Positions 33,856-40,976 of a stretch of 64,000 nucleotides of DNA are shown here, piece by piece (the first letter of the stretch is position 1; each line of letters begins with the position of its first letter). The notes beneath the pieces are model-generated. The model worked only from the letters and a program-made list of their open reading frames with translations, made no database searches and was not told the origin of the DNA. This stretch comes from Stappia sp. MMSF_3263 (GTDB taxonomy: Bacteria; Pseudomonadota; Alphaproteobacteria; Rhizobiales; Stappiaceae): positions 62,001-126,000 of the forward strand of contig NZ_JASHIK010000010.1 of assembly GCF_030733745.1 (NCBI RefSeq), written 5' to 3'. A program made the position numbers and the translations under genes.

Positions 33856-34803
33856 ATGAGCGGACAGACGGCAGGTGGCAACGGCGAGGCGCGCGGCGGT
33901 CCGGTGCCGGCGGATATCGAGACACGCAAGCCGCAGGCCGAAACCTGGTTCCGTGCGCTCCGCGACCGGATATGCGCCGGTTTCGAGGCGATCGAGGATG
34001 ACGCCGCCGAACATGCAGCCCTTCCCGAGGAGCTTGCCGCCCTTCCCGCCGGGCGCTTCGAGCGCACCCCATGGGAGCGCACCGATTCGACCGGGGCCAA
34101 GGGCGGCGGCGGCGTCATGTCGATGATGAAGGGCCGCGTCTTCGAAAAGGTCGGCGTCCATGTCTCGACCGTGCATGGAGAGTTTTCACCCGAATTTCGC
34201 GGCCAGATCCCCGGCACCTCTGAAGACCCCCGCTTCTGGGCTTCGGGCATCTCGCTGATCGCCCATCTGCACAATCCGCATGTGCCGGCCGTGCACATGA
34301 ACACCCGCATGGTCGTCACCACCCGCCAGTGGTTCGGTGGCGGCGCCGACCTCACACCGGTGCTCGACGCCCGCCGCACACAGGAAGACGCGGACACGCT
34401 CGCCTTCCATGGCGCCATGCAGGCCGCCTGCGAGGCGCACGAAGTGGCCGATTATCCGCGTTACAAGGCGTGGTGCGACGACTATTTCTTCCTCAAGCAT
34501 CGCAACGAGGCGCGCGGCATCGGCGGCATCTTCTACGACTATCTCAATTCCGGCGACTGGGACGCGGATTTCGCCTTCACCCAGGCCGTCGGGCTCGCCT
34601 TCCTCGACATCTACCCCAAGCTGGTGCGCGCCAACTATCACAAGCCGTGGAACGAGGCTGAGCGCGAGGAACAACTGGTGCGGCGCGGTCGCTATGTCGA
34701 ATACAATCTGCTCTACGACCGCGGCACGATCTTCGGCCTGAAGACGGGCGGCAATGTCGCCTCGATCCTCTCCTCCATGCCCCCGGTGGTGAAATGGCCC
34801 TGA
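33856..34803 (+). CDS. hemF: Oxygen-dependent coproporphyrinogen III oxidase
   Basis: HemF oxidatively decarboxylates coproporphyrinogen III to protoporphyrinogen IX in haem synthesis, using oxygen. The 315-aa protein contains [13 protein letters not shown]-like sequence ([20 protein letters not shown]), the conserved [20 protein letters not shown], and C-terminal [20 protein letters not shown] selected the ATG at 33856 with AAGG upstream. An in-frame ATG at 33811 would add 15 residues. It lies 114 bases after trmL. Haem made here serves the bc1 complex among others. Confidence 0.95.
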   Translation: MSGQTAGGNGEARGGPVPADIETRKPQAETWFRALRDRICAGFEAIEDDAAEHAALPEELAALPAGRFERTPWERTDSTGAKGGGGVMSMMKGRVFEKVGVHVSTVHGEFSPEFRGQIPGTSEDPRFWASGISLIAHLHNPHVPAVHMNTRMVVTTRQWFGGGADLTPVLDARRTQEDADTLAFHGAMQAACEAHEVADYPRYKAWCDDYFFLKHRNEARGIGGIFYDYLNSGDWDADFAFTQAVGLAFLDIYPKLVRANYHKPWNEAEREEQLVRRGRYVEYNLLYDRGTIFGLKTGGNVASILSSMPPVVKWP

Positions 34804-34837
34804 ACGGGCCTCGCCCTTCCAGGAAAACGGATCCGCC

Positions 34838-35956
34838 GTGTCCCTGCCTCCGCTGAGCTCGGTTTCCATCACCAGCTATCGCTCCTTGCGCGCCGTGCAC
34901 ATGCCGGTCGGGGCGCTGAACGTGTTCATCGGCCGGAACGGCACCGGCAAGACCAACCTCTACCGGGCCCTGTCGCTCCTCCAGCAAGCTGCCCTTGGCC
35001 GCATCACCCGCGCCATCGCCGAGGAAGGCGGGGTGGAAAGTGTCCTTTGGGCGGGCGAGCGCAAGCGCGGCGCGCCCGTGCGGCTGAGCCTCAAGGCGCG
35101 GCTTGGCGATCTTTCCTATGCGATCGAGATCGGTCTGCCCAACAAGGTCACCGAAGCCGCCCTGCCTCTGGAGCCGCTGGTGAAGGAGGAAAGCCTGGCG
35201 ATCGCCTCGGGCGGGCGCGCCATCGTGCTGATGCAGCGTTCCGGTCCTTCCGTCTGGCTGCGGGCGGCAGGAGGCGAACGGCTGACCTATGACAACGAGG
35301 TGCTGGGCTCGGAAACCGCGCTTTTCGCCTTTCGCGACGGCGGCCGCTTCCCCGAGCTCGACATCGTCCGGAGGACACTCTCCGATTGGCGCTTCTATCA
35401 CGGTTTCCGCACCGATGACGGCTCGCCCCTGCGCCGTCCGGCTCTTGCCCTGACGACCCCGACCCTGTCCTCGGACGGATCGGATCTTGCCGCTGTCTTC
35501 GCCACGCTCGCCGAGGTCAGGGCCGACACCATCGATCTTGACGCGGCCATCGACGATGCCTTCCCCGGTGCCCGCCTTGCCGTTGCGGTCGATGCCGGAC
35601 AGGCGGCGATCTCGATGCGCTTTCCCGACCTCTCCCGCTCGTTCGAGGCGCGTGAACTTTCCGACGGCACGCTCAACTTCCTGGCGCTGGCCGGTGCGCT
35701 GCTCGCTTATCGCCTGCCCGCTTTCGTTGCGCTCAACGAGCCGGAGGCAAGCCTGCATCCGGACCTTCTGGAGCCGCTTGCCCGCATCGTCGCGCGGGCC
35801 TGCGAGCGCAGCCAGATCTGGATCGTCACCCACTCCGCGACATTTGCCGAGGCCTTGGCCCGCGAGGCGGGCGCCGTGCCCCGCACGATCGTCAAGACCG
35901 ATGGCGCCACGGAAATCGAAGGCCTGAAGGTAACCGGCGAATTCGCCGAAGAGTGA
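34838..35956 (+). CDS. RecF/SMC-like AAA ATPase (COG4637 type)
   Basis: The 372-aa protein is an ABC-type ATPase without membrane segments. Walker A is IGRNGTGKTN at 31-40. A long middle region with little recognisable motif follows. The signature-like ARELSDGTLNFLALAGALL, Walker B-like FVALNEPEASLHPDLLEPL and the switch His in IWIVTHSATFAEAL complete the order. The Walker B acidic pair reads N-E where D-E is usual, a change I associate with this predicted-ATPase group. It starts with GTG 34 bases after hemF and may be co-transcribed. DNA maintenance or defence roles are possible, but no partner nuclease gene is adjacent. Confidence 0.78.
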   Translation: MSLPPLSSVSITSYRSLRAVHMPVGALNVFIGRNGTGKTNLYRALSLLQQAALGRITRAIAEEGGVESVLWAGERKRGAPVRLSLKARLGDLSYAIEIGLPNKVTEAALPLEPLVKEESLAIASGGRAIVLMQRSGPSVWLRAAGGERLTYDNEVLGSETALFAFRDGGRFPELDIVRRTLSDWRFYHGFRTDDGSPLRRPALALTTPTLSSDGSDLAAVFATLAEVRADTIDLDAAIDDAFPGARLAVAVDAGQAAISMRFPDLSRSFEARELSDGTLNFLALAGALLAYRLPAFVALNEPEASLHPDLLEPLARIVARACERSQIWIVTHSATFAEALAREAGAVPRTIVKTDGATEIEGLKVTGEFAEE

Positions 35957-35991
35957 GCGGCGGCAGCCTTTCGGTCGGCGCCCGCCCGGTT

Positions 35992-37233
35992 TCAGCCGGC
36001 GACCGCCACGTCGAGCAGGGCCGTACGGTCGAGCGCGAAGCCGCTGGCGACCCAGCGTTCCTCCGCCAGCGCCAGCCGGCGGCCGACTTCCGGTCCCGCG
36101 GCAACGCCGGCACGGGTCAGGTCGCGGCCGGAGAGTGGAAAGACCGGCGCATCAAGACCGAGAGCCTGTGCCAGGAGTGCCTTGAAAGCCGGATCATCCG
36201 GCCCCAACCCGCTGTTCGACCAGGCAAGCAGCACCCCGTCGACGCCTGCCTCGCGGCCAAAGCGGTGGAGGAGTTCAAGCGCCAGCCGCGGGTCGTCTCC
36301 CGGCTCCCTGGCCGCACGTCTTTCCGCCAGCCAGCACGAGGCGCCAAAGGCCGCCTTCATCCGTCGGCGCTCCGCATTGGAAAGCCGCAGATGATCGGCA
36401 ACGATGTCGAGCTCAGCCGCATCTCCGTCGCTGAGCGCGGCGAGCGCCAGCGCCGGATCCCGCGTGTTCGGCGCAAGATGATCAAGTGCCCGCAGCGCAC
36501 GAAACGGGGCGAGCCCGCCCCGGGTCGCCAGCACCAGCGGCGTCACGCCGGCCTCGGTCATCTCGGCAAGTGTTTCCGCGGCCCGGGGAGCGACGACGAG
36601 CTTGCGTATCTCCATGCCGATCCGCTCTGCGGACAAACCGGAGATCCCCCCCTTCAGCTCGGTGGCTGCGGCGCGCCCCCCGGCGTCAAGCGGCCCCTTC
36701 CCGTACTGGGCGTGGAACCGGAAGAAACGCAGGATGCGCAGGTAGTCCTCGCGGATCCGGCGATGCGCATCGCCAATGAAGCGGACATGGCGCGCGGCAA
36801 GGTCCGGCAAGCCGCCGACCGGATCGAGCACGGTGCCGTCGCGCGCCGCATAAAGCGCGTTCATCGTGAAATCACGCCGCTCTGCGTCACGTTGCCAGTC
36901 GCGGCCGAAGCGGACTGTCGCCGAACGCCCGTGCGTCTCGACATCCTCGCGCAGCGTCGTCACCTCATAGGCGGTGCCATGGCTCACCACGGTGATCGTC
37001 CCGTGTTCGTAACCGGTCGCAACGGCTTTCAGTCCGGCCGCTTCGGCACGTGCGATAACGTTGTCGGGGATAGCATCGGTGGCGATATCGATATCGGTGA
37101 CAGGCAGCCCCATCAGCGTATTGCGCACCGCGCCACCGACCACGCGCACGCTGTCGCCGTCACGCTCGATGGCATCGAACGCCGCCTGCAGGCCCGGCTC
37201 GTAAAGCCAGAGGGAATCGATACGCGCGGTCAT
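35992..37233 (-). CDS. cca: CCA tRNA nucleotidyltransferase
   Basis: This 413-aa class II nucleotidyltransferase adds or repairs the 3' CCA of tRNAs. It has the VRVVGGAVRNTLMGLPVTDI motif at 29-48 with the metal-binding Asp pair at 47 and 49, the RFGRDWQRDAERRDFTMNAL region, and RIREDYLRILRFFRFHAQYG. No HD domain is evident, as in alphaproteobacterial forms also annotated as poly(A) polymerases. It is the last gene of the DUF1285-NUDIX-DUF6111-cca operon, 21 bases after the previous gene. Confidence 0.92.
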   Translation of the reverse strand: MTARIDSLWLYEPGLQAAFDAIERDGDSVRVVGGAVRNTLMGLPVTDIDIATDAIPDNVIARAEAAGLKAVATGYEHGTITVVSHGTAYEVTTLREDVETHGRSATVRFGRDWQRDAERRDFTMNALYAARDGTVLDPVGGLPDLAARHVRFIGDAHRRIREDYLRILRFFRFHAQYGKGPLDAGGRAAATELKGGISGLSAERIGMEIRKLVVAPRAAETLAEMTEAGVTPLVLATRGGLAPFRALRALDHLAPNTRDPALALAALSDGDAAELDIVADHLRLSNAERRRMKAAFGASCWLAERRAAREPGDDPRLALELLHRFGREAGVDGVLLAWSNSGLGPDDPAFKALLAQALGLDAPVFPLSGRDLTRAGVAAGPEVGRRLALAEERWVASGFALDRTALLDVAVAG

Positions 37234-37254
37234 CTGGACGCCGTTTCCCGCGAG

Positions 37255-37515
37255 CTACTCGAAGTGGCCCGGCACGAATTCGCCATTGCGCAGTTCGGCC
37301 GGACGATAGGTCTTGCCCTCCGGCAGGCCCTCGCGTGTCGTCAGCATCACCAGCCCGCCGATCACCAGCACACCGCCGGCGATCACCAGCCAGACCATCG
37401 GCCCCTTGCGCCAGTTCTCCGATGTCTGGGCCTTCTTGGTGATGAACAGCCAGATCGCGAAACCGATGAAAGGCAGGGAGAAAAGCAGTAGCTGGGTCAG
37501 GATGATACGCAACAT
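37255..37515 (-). CDS. DUF6111 small membrane protein
   Basis: The 86-aa protein has two transmembrane helices (ILTQLLLFSLPFIGFAIWLF, about 4-24, and MVWLVIAGGVLVIGGLVML, about 40-60). A C-terminal tail with EGLPEGKTYRPAELRNGEFV follows. It matches the uncharacterised DUF6111 family, which typically sits in this nudix-cca context in alphaproteobacteria. The ATG at 37515 overlaps the NUDIX stop codon (TGATG), which is why I prefer it to the TTG at 37524. Confidence 0.8.
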   Translation of the reverse strand: MLRIILTQLLLFSLPFIGFAIWLFITKKAQTSENWRKGPMVWLVIAGGVLVIGGLVMLTTREGLPEGKTYRPAELRNGEFVPGHFE

Positions 37516-38174
37516 CAGCGGCAAACCGTCTCGTACATTAGCCGGAGGATTCCGGCAGTGACGCCCCAGATATAGCGTTCGCCATAGGGCATCGCATAGA
37601 AATAGCGCGGCTTGCCGGCAAAGACGCGAGACTGCCGCAAATGGTTGGCGTCGTTCATCAGGAAGGCAAGCGGCACCTCGAAGACATCGGCCACCTCATC
37701 GGGATTCGGCACCAGTCGCGCCTCCTGCCCGACAAGGGCGACCACCGGCGCGACACGGTAACCCGATCCGGTCAGGTAGGTGGGCAGAACGCCAAGCGTC
37801 TCGACGAAACGCGGATCGAGCCCGATTTCCTCCTCGGCCTCGCGCAGGGCTGCGCCGACCGCACCGTCGTCGTCGGGATCGATCTTGCCGCCGGGCAGGG
37901 AGATCTGCCCCGCGTGGCTGGTCAGATGATCGGTGCGTTGAGTGAGTATGACGGTCGCGCCCGCCGGCCGCTCGATCACCGGGATCATCACCGCCGCGTC
38001 GCGCGGCGGCCGCTTGGCGAAGGCGAAAGGCCCCAGGTCGGGATTGAGGATGTGATCGCCGACCTCGTCGGTCGCGGGCGAGACCAGCCGCCTGCGCGCC
38101 TGATCGGCGAAGGCGCGGGCCGTCAATTGCCCCTCCCCCGTCATCGCGATCCGCTGTTCCACGAAAGCCGTCAA
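37515..38174 (-). CDS. NUDIX hydrolase, CoA pyrophosphatase type
   Basis: The 219-aa protein has the UPF0035 signature of CoA pyrophosphatases, VILTQRTDHLTSHAGQISLP, followed directly by the Nudix box GGKIDPDDDGAVGAALREAE-EEIG. It would cleave CoA or acyl-CoA to phosphopantetheine and 3',5'-ADP. The start is TTG at 38174. AGGTGAGG lies 4 bases upstream, and the TTG overlaps the stop of the DUF1285 gene (TTGA), so coupling supports the unusual start. An internal ATG at 38144 has a worse ribosome binding site. Confidence 0.88.
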   Translation of the reverse strand: MTAFVEQRIAMTGEGQLTARAFADQARRRLVSPATDEVGDHILNPDLGPFAFAKRPPRDAAVMIPVIERPAGATVILTQRTDHLTSHAGQISLPGGKIDPDDDGAVGAALREAEEEIGLDPRFVETLGVLPTYLTGSGYRVAPVVALVGQEARLVPNPDEVADVFEVPLAFLMNDANHLRQSRVFAGKPRYFYAMPYGERYIWGVTAGILRLMYETVCR

Positions 38175-38818
38175 GATGCCTCACCTTTTGTCGCGGTACC
38201 GCCGGGCGCGACCGGAAAGAACCGGCCAGCACTCCATGCGCCGGTCAGGGTTTCGCCCGACACCGTATGGTCCTCGAAAAGATCTGCCAGCTGGTACAGC
38301 AGGGGCCGCGCGAACAGGGCGTCCAGCCCGCCCCGGACCCTGATATAGGGCTTGAGCCCGCCTGTGCCAGTTTCATCTTCGAAACGAAGGGGATGCTCGG
38401 CATCGATTCGCACCACGTCGCCGACATTTGTGCGCACGGTCAGGACCTGCCCGTCGCCCTCACCCTCGGCATGAAGCTCGACCGCCAGGAAAGGGGCATC
38501 CTCGACGGTGATCCCCACCTTCTCCACCGGCGTCACCAGGTAGTGACGACCGTCCTCGTCCCGGCGCAGCACCGAGGCGAACAGGCGCACCAATGCCTCC
38601 CGACCGATCGGCGAGCCCATGTAGAACCAGCGCCCGTCGGCGGCGATGCGCATGTCGATATCGCCGCAGAAGGGCGGATTCCAGCGCTCCACCGGCGGCG
38701 TGCCGCGATTGCTCCCCGCGCGCGCGACCAGATCCGCAAGACCCTCGGGAATTGCATCGGACGCACCCGATTTCCTTCGTGTCGCTGCTTTTTGATCCAA
38801 TTCCGTTGTCCCCGCCAT
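38171..38818 (-). CDS. DUF1285 domain protein
   Basis: The 215-aa protein matches DUF1285. It has VERWNPPFCGDIDMRIAADG, WFYMGSPIGREALVRLFASVL, and YLVTPVEKVGITVEDAPFLA, a conserved order in this uncharacterised family. No signal peptide or membrane segment is visible, so it is cytoplasmic. The ATG at 38818 is preferred over an upstream frame start at 38830. It opens the four-gene operon ending in cca and is divergent from the MoxR operon across 184 bases. Confidence 0.82.
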   Translation of the reverse strand: MAGTTELDQKAATRRKSGASDAIPEGLADLVARAGSNRGTPPVERWNPPFCGDIDMRIAADGRWFYMGSPIGREALVRLFASVLRRDEDGRHYLVTPVEKVGITVEDAPFLAVELHAEGEGDGQVLTVRTNVGDVVRIDAEHPLRFEDETGTGGLKPYIRVRGGLDALFARPLLYQLADLFEDHTVSGETLTGAWSAGRFFPVAPGGTATKGEAS

Positions 38819-39002
38819 GATTTGGCCCATACCCTATCATGACATGGGTTACCATCGTCGCGTTGCCAATGTTGAGTCCTGCGCGCCACTGCCCGAAATG
38901 TCGCGCCGGCAAGGCAATCCGGGTCACCCGGCGCCGATCAGCCGCAAACGGCCGACAACGGCTGCCATGCGGTCCAAACGAAGCAGGAGGCGTATACCGA
39001 CC

Positions 39003-40007
39003 ATGAGCGCGATCACCTCACCGGATATCGACCACGAACAGGTTGCCCGCGACGCCGAGACGGCGATGGAAAAGATCGCCGGCGCCCGCAGCGAGGTCGC
39101 GCGCGTCATCTACGGTCAGGAAAGCGTCGTCGAGCGGGCCCTCGTCACGCTGCTATCCGGCGGTCACGGGCTGCTGGTCGGCGTACCCGGCCTTGCCAAG
39201 ACGAAGCTGGTGGAAACGCTCGGCACGGTGCTCGGCCTTGATGCCCGCCGCATCCAGTTCACCCCCGACCTGATGCCCTCCGACATTCTCGGCGCCGAGG
39301 TGATGGACCAGGACCGGGACGGCGCCCGCGCCTTCCGCTTCATCAAGGGGCCGATCTTCTCGCAGGTGCTGATGGCCGACGAGATCAACCGCGCCAGCCC
39401 GCGCACCCAGTCGGCCCTCCTCCAGGCGATGCAGGAGTACCACGTGACGATCGCCGGGCAGCGCTACGACCTGCCGCGCCCCTTCCATGTGCTGGCGACG
39501 CAGAACCCGCTCGAGCAGGAAGGCACCTACCCCCTGCCCGAGGCGCAGCTTGATCGCTTCCTGATGCAGATCGACGTGCACTATCCCGACCGCGAGGCCG
39601 AACGCCGCATCCTGATGGAGACCACCGGCGCGCATGACGCCGCCGCCACCGCCGTGATGAACGGCGACGACCTGATCGCCTGCCAGCAGCTGGTGCGCCG
39701 CATGCCGGTCGGCGAGAGCGTGGTGGAGGCGATCCTGGAACTCGTCCGCTCCGCTCGTCCGGGCGAAACAGACGATGAGCTGACCGAACTGATCGCATGG
39801 GGACCGGGGCCGCGTGCCAGCCAGGCATTGATGCTGACCGTGCGTGCCCGTGCGCTGGTCGACGGCAGGCTGGCGCCCTCGGTGGATGACGTTCTGGCAC
39901 TGGCCGAACCGATCCTGCAGCACCGCATGGCCCTGACCTTCGGAGCGCGGGCCGACGGCCACACCATCCGCGGTCTCATCGGCCGTCTGAAAAGCCGGAT
40001 CGGCTAG
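39003..40007 (+). CDS. MoxR-family AAA+ ATPase
   Basis: The 334-aa protein is a MoxR AAA+ ATPase with Walker A GVPGLAKT at 60-67, Walker B VLMADE at 122-127, the HVLATQNPLEQEGTYPLPEA sensor region, and a C-terminal lid. MoxR proteins act as chaperones that mature other complexes, usually with VWA-domain partners encoded next door, as here. I chose the ATG at 39003. The open frame upstream to 38817 is not MoxR-like. It is the first gene of a four-gene unit. Confidence 0.92.
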   Translation: MSAITSPDIDHEQVARDAETAMEKIAGARSEVARVIYGQESVVERALVTLLSGGHGLLVGVPGLAKTKLVETLGTVLGLDARRIQFTPDLMPSDILGAEVMDQDRDGARAFRFIKGPIFSQVLMADEINRASPRTQSALLQAMQEYHVTIAGQRYDLPRPFHVLATQNPLEQEGTYPLPEAQLDRFLMQIDVHYPDREAERRILMETTGAHDAAATAVMNGDDLIACQQLVRRMPVGESVVEAILELVRSARPGETDDELTELIAWGPGPRASQALMLTVRARALVDGRLAPSVDDVLALAEPILQHRMALTFGARADGHTIRGLIGRLKSRIG

Positions 40008-40016
40008 GAACAGTCC

Positions 40017-40976
40017 ATGGAGGGATTCGCGCGTTTCGGGTTCCAGGCGACACCGGGCAGGCCGGTATCCGGCGAGGAGCAGGGCGAAAGCTGGCCGCAG
40101 GTGGTTGCCGGCGCGCGCTCGCTGGCGGATGCCTTGCCCGACCTTTTGGTCGAGGCACGACAGGTCGCCATGACCACCAATGCCGGCTGGCATGGCCGCC
40201 GCCGGTCCGGTTCCGGCGAGAATTTCTGGCAGTTCCGTCCGTTTGTCGCCGGCGAACCGGTCAAGCGCATCGACTGGCGCCGCTCCGCCCGTGACGATCA
40301 TCTCTACGTCCGCGAACGCGAGTGGGAGGCCGCCCATACCGTCTGGCTGTGGGCCGACCTTTCCCCGTCCATGGCCTTCCGGTCGCATCTTTCCAGGACG
40401 ATCAAGCGCGACCGGGCCCTTGTCCTGCTGCTGGCGCTGGCCGACCTGCTTGCAGAAACGGGCGAGCGCATCGGCCTGCCCGGACTGCGCAAGCCGGTTG
40501 CCGACCGCCACGCGGCCGAACGCATCGCCGCGGCCCTCGCCCATGTCACGGACCCGGCCAGCCTGCCCGACCCCCAGGACATCCGCCGTTTCTCCGATGT
40601 CGTGCTGATTGGCGACCTGCTCGATCCCGTTGAGGGCACCCTTGCATGGATGCGCAAGGTCGCGGCGTCCGGCGCGCGCGCGCACATGGTCATGGTGCTC
40701 GACCCCGTCGAGGAAACCTTCCCCTTCGCCGGCCGCACCGAGTTCCGTGACCCCGAGACCGGCTTCCGCCTGACCAGTGGCAAGGCCGAAGAGTGGAAAC
40801 GGGCCTATGTCGAGCGGCTCGAGGCGCACCGTGCGGCCATTGGCGATGCCGCCCGCAAGGCCGGCTGGACCTTCCTCGTCCACCACACCGACCGTCCGGC
40901 GTCCGAGCCGATGCTGGTGCTGCACAGCCGGCTGAGCGGCATTCCCATGCAGGGCACCAAGGGGGTCGATGCATGA
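40017..40976 (+). CDS. DUF58 protein of the MoxR operon
   Basis: The 319-aa protein has the DUF58 core GENFWQFRPFVAGEPVKRID (about 67-86) followed by WRRSARDDHLYVREREWEA. A VWA-like fold follows with VWLWADLSPSMAF, whose DLSPSM resembles a MIDAS-type DxSxS. DUF58 proteins are standard partners of MoxR ATPases. No transmembrane segments are seen in the N-terminus, unlike longer DUF58 members. It starts 9 bases after moxR and its stop overlaps the next ATG (ATGA). Confidence 0.9.
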   Translation: MEGFARFGFQATPGRPVSGEEQGESWPQVVAGARSLADALPDLLVEARQVAMTTNAGWHGRRRSGSGENFWQFRPFVAGEPVKRIDWRRSARDDHLYVREREWEAAHTVWLWADLSPSMAFRSHLSRTIKRDRALVLLLALADLLAETGERIGLPGLRKPVADRHAAERIAAALAHVTDPASLPDPQDIRRFSDVVLIGDLLDPVEGTLAWMRKVAASGARAHMVMVLDPVEETFPFAGRTEFRDPETGFRLTSGKAEEWKRAYVERLEAHRAAIGDAARKAGWTFLVHHTDRPASEPMLVLHSRLSGIPMQGTKGVDA

